From Winogradskyella schleiferi (GTDB lineage: Bacteria > Bacteroidota > Bacteroidia > Flavobacteriales > Flavobacteriaceae), in NCBI RefSeq assembly GCF_013394655.1, contig NZ_CP053351.1, forward strand, positions 1,573,501 to 1,637,500: a DNA stretch of 64,000 nt, written 5' to 3'. The translations under genes and the position numbers were made by a program. The notes beneath the pieces are model-generated. The model saw only the letters and a list, made by a program, of their open reading frames with translations, did not search any database and was not told the origin of the DNA. This document shows, one piece after another, positions 62,503-64,000 of this stretch (its first letter is position 1; each line of letters begins with the position of its first letter).

Positions 62503-62700
62503 TTACTTTAATCGTAACATCGTTTTAATATTGTCCTCATCTGCTTTATGTACTAGAGCATCATGAGTCAATCTTAGCTTACGCTTTTTAGATTTTTTCG
62601 TCAATATATGACTCTTAAAAGCGTGCTTTCTCTTAATCTTACCAGTGCCAGTTAGTTTAAAACGTTTCTTAGCACTCGATTTTGTTTTCATTTTAGGCAT
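62503..62700 (-). CDS. rpmI: 50S ribosomal protein L35
   Basis: 65-residue basic ribosomal protein ([38 protein letters not shown]). It lies between infC and rplT in the conserved order. The ~119-base gap to infC could hold an L20-binding leader, but I could not fold a convincing one by eye. Confidence 0.98.
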   Translation of the reverse strand: MPKMKTKSSAKKRFKLTGTGKIKRKHAFKSHILTKKSKKRKLRLTHDALVHKADEDNIKTMLRLK

Positions 62701-62819
62701 TTTCTCCTCTTTTATATTTACGTTTCGCTTATTTTTTATTGCTGAACTCGGTTCAGTATCTTTTATATACTATCCAGATAGCTCACTATAGTTTGTCTAG
62801 AAGTTTTAGCGTCTCTGTT

Positions 62820-63374
62820 CTAATTTTTCTTAGGTGCAATGAACATAATCATTCGCTTTCCTTCAAGCTTTGGCATCTGTTCTACCTTTCCGTATTCTTC
62901 AAGATCTTGGGCCAACCTTAACAATAAGATTTGACCTTGTTCTTTAAAAACAATAGATCTACCTTTAAAGAATACAAAAGCTTTTAACTTTGCACCATCC
63001 TTTAAAAACTTCTCAGCATGTTTCTTTTTAAATTCGTAATCATGATCATCGGTTTGAGGACCAAATCGAATTTCTTTAACAACTACTTTAGTAGCTTTGG
63101 CTTTTAAAGCTTTTTCTCTTTTTTTCTGTTCGTAAAGGAATTTTTTATAATCCATAACTTTACAAACAGGAGGCTTCGCATTTGGCGATATCTCTACAAG
63201 ATCTAAACCTTGTTCATCGGCTATGGATAAAGCTTTTTTAATAGGATATATACCTATTTCGACATTATCTCCGACAAGTCTTACTTCTTCAGATCTGATT
63301 TTAGAATTTATACGATGCTTATCTTCTTGAGATGCTCTTCTGGTATAATTCTTTCTGTTTCTACGTATTGCTAT
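62820..63374 (-). CDS. infC: Translation initiation factor IF-3, probable ATA start codon
   Basis: Prevents premature 50S joining and proofreads the initiator codon. The C-terminal domain (from [20 protein letters not shown] at 63155) is the only part with an ATG. The frame stays open upstream to a stop at 63389 and encodes the N-terminal domain ([40 protein letters not shown]). No ATG, GTG or TTG was found before it. The family start MAIRRNR corresponds to ATA GCA ATA CGT at 63374, so initiation is probably at ATA, giving 184 residues. Rare infC start codons are discriminated by IF-3 itself and allow autoregulation. Confidence 0.9.
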   Translation of the reverse strand: MAIRRNRKNYTRRASQEDKHRINSKIRSEEVRLVGDNVEIGIYPIKKALSIADEQGLDLVEISPNAKPPVCKVMDYKKFLYEQKKREKALKAKATKVVVKEIRFGPQTDDHDYEFKKKHAEKFLKDGAKLKAFVFFKGRSIVFKEQGQILLLRLAQDLEEYGKVEQMPKLEGKRMIMFIAPKKN

Positions 63375-63402
63375 GGCTTCTGTATTTTAAATTAAACTTA
63401 TA

Positions 63403-64000
63403 TTATTTAAAAGTTTTTAAACTCTTATTAATTCTATCTTTTACTATTTTGATAAAGTCTTCTACAGTAATTGTGCCAAGGTCTTCACCACCATGTTCAC
63501 GCACAGTTATTGTACTATCTTTTTCTTCCTGCTCACCGACAATAATCATAAACGGAAACTTTTGCATTTCAGCTTCACGAATTTTCTTACCTACAGTTTC
63601 ATTCCTGTTGTCTGTAAGGGCGCGAATTTCGTCATTTTCTAGCACATTTAAAACTTTTTCCGCGTATTTTTCATATTTCTCACTTATTGAGAGTATAATT
63701 GCTTGTTCTGGCATCAACCAAAGTGGGAAATTTCCACCAGTATGTTCTAACAAAATAGCAATAAAACGTTCCATACTTCCAAAAGGAGCTCTATGGATCA
63801 TAACAGGTCTGTGCATCTCATTATCACTGCCTTTGTAAGATAGGTCAAAACGCTCTGGCAAGTTATAATCAACTTGGATTGTTCCTAATTGCCATTGTCT
63901 ACCTAGTGCATCTTTAACCATAAAGTCTAATTTTGGGCCATAAAAAGCAGCTTCACCTGGTTCAACAACAAAATTTAAATCTTTATCCTTAGCAGCATTT
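63403..64000 (-). CDS. thrS: Threonyl-tRNA synthetase, C-terminal part (5' end outside window)
   Basis: About 199 C-terminal residues of a class II synthetase. Class II core stretches are visible ([40 protein letters not shown], motif 3 [20 protein letters not shown]). The anticodon-binding domain follows ([20 protein letters not shown] to [15 protein letters not shown]). The frame remains open to the window edge. It is the first gene of the operon thrS-infC-rpmI-rplT, with 28 bases between its stop and the infC start. Confidence 0.98.
   Translation of the reverse strand, partial: NAAKDKDLNFVVEPGEAAFYGPKLDFMVKDALGRQWQLGTIQVDYNLPERFDLSYKGSDNEMHRPVMIHRAPFGSMERFIAILLEHTGGNFPLWLMPEQAIILSISEKYEKYAEKVLNVLENDEIRALTDNRNETVGKKIREAEMQKFPFMIIVGEQEEKDSTITVREHGGEDLGTITVEDFIKIVKDRINKSLKTFK

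Noticed and set aside
62820..63155. Short IF-3 starting at MDYKKF
   Set aside because: The conserved N-terminal domain is encoded in the same open frame upstream, so the ATG at 63155 is internal.
1..64000. Integrase, transposase or phage genes associated with the islands
   Set aside because: All minus- and plus-strand products of recognisable length were inspected and none resembles a tyrosine or serine recombinase or DDE transposase.

Overview
The window is a stretch of chromosome from a marine-type member of the Flavobacteriaceae (Bacteroidota). The evidence is the low GC content, the absence of Shine-Dalgarno sequences, TTG-N19-TAnnTTTG promoters in front of the tRNA genes, lipoproteins with acidic or serine-rich residues after the lipobox cysteine, BshB1 of bacillithiol synthesis, a split transketolase, a CcsBA fusion and a CarH-like/CrtI/CrtB/CrtZ carotenoid cluster. 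Almost all genes are housekeeping genes. No prophage, insertion sequence, CRISPR array or integrase gene was seen.

Layout. 1-9.5 kb: envelope and division genes on the minus strand (LptF/G permease, LolA, FtsK, M15 peptidase, DgkA, Tpx), a membrane orphan, and PheT. 9.7-12.8 kb: a TlpA-like lipoprotein, then a two-gene accessory island with both genes frameshifted. 12.9-19.6 kb: CorA, MscS, a lipoprotein, Maf, a UbiA prenyltransferase, two small membrane proteins, a KdsC-like phosphatase and a DUF2520 protein. 19.7-30.7 kb: truncated haemoglobin, MscL, CcsBA, a Cys/Met-metabolism PLP enzyme, a DUF2490 protein, PckA, an SLC13 transporter and BshB1. 30.8-32.7 kb: a second two-gene accessory island, followed by a relic of a bshB1 3' end and tRNA-His. 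33.5-38.1 kb: aconitase, a Crp-type regulator, a duplicated-domain lipoprotein and a TlpA-type thioredoxin. 38.2-41.8 kb: carotenoid cluster. 42-48.5 kb: tRNA-Leu, tRNA-Lys, AroK, a PyrR-like protein, a methyltransferase, an S4 protein, an FKBP lipoprotein, an outer-membrane barrel and transketolase. 48.8-57.8 kb: Tgt, a second LptF/G permease, an EamA exporter, AccA, DnaB, an AI-2E family protein, and a class IV aminotransferase overlapping a sulfotransferase-like gene. 58-64 kb: a secreted orphan, an EF-hand protein, a class III cyclase, YjbQ, a Cof-type HAD, and the classical rplT-rpmI-infC-thrS operon.

The most unusual signal is in the two accessory islands (11040-12785 and 30774-32698). 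Each has two genes in the same orientation, separated by one ~140-bp imperfect palindrome that is similar between the islands. All four genes are bracketed by 8-10 bp arms that start with GTT at the 5' end and finish with AAC at the 3' end. The two arms of one gene are reverse complements of each other, but the arms differ between genes. That is the sequence logic of integron gene cassettes (R''/R' arms of attC sites). The central stem of the palindrome also shows compensatory changes between the two copies. I read these as attC-like cassette pairs without a nearby integrase; this is inference until covariance-model searches are run.

Other points: crtI is frameshifted near its 5' end, infC appears to start at an ATA codon, Tgt lacks the usual zinc cysteines, and a palindromic repeat is translated within FtsK.
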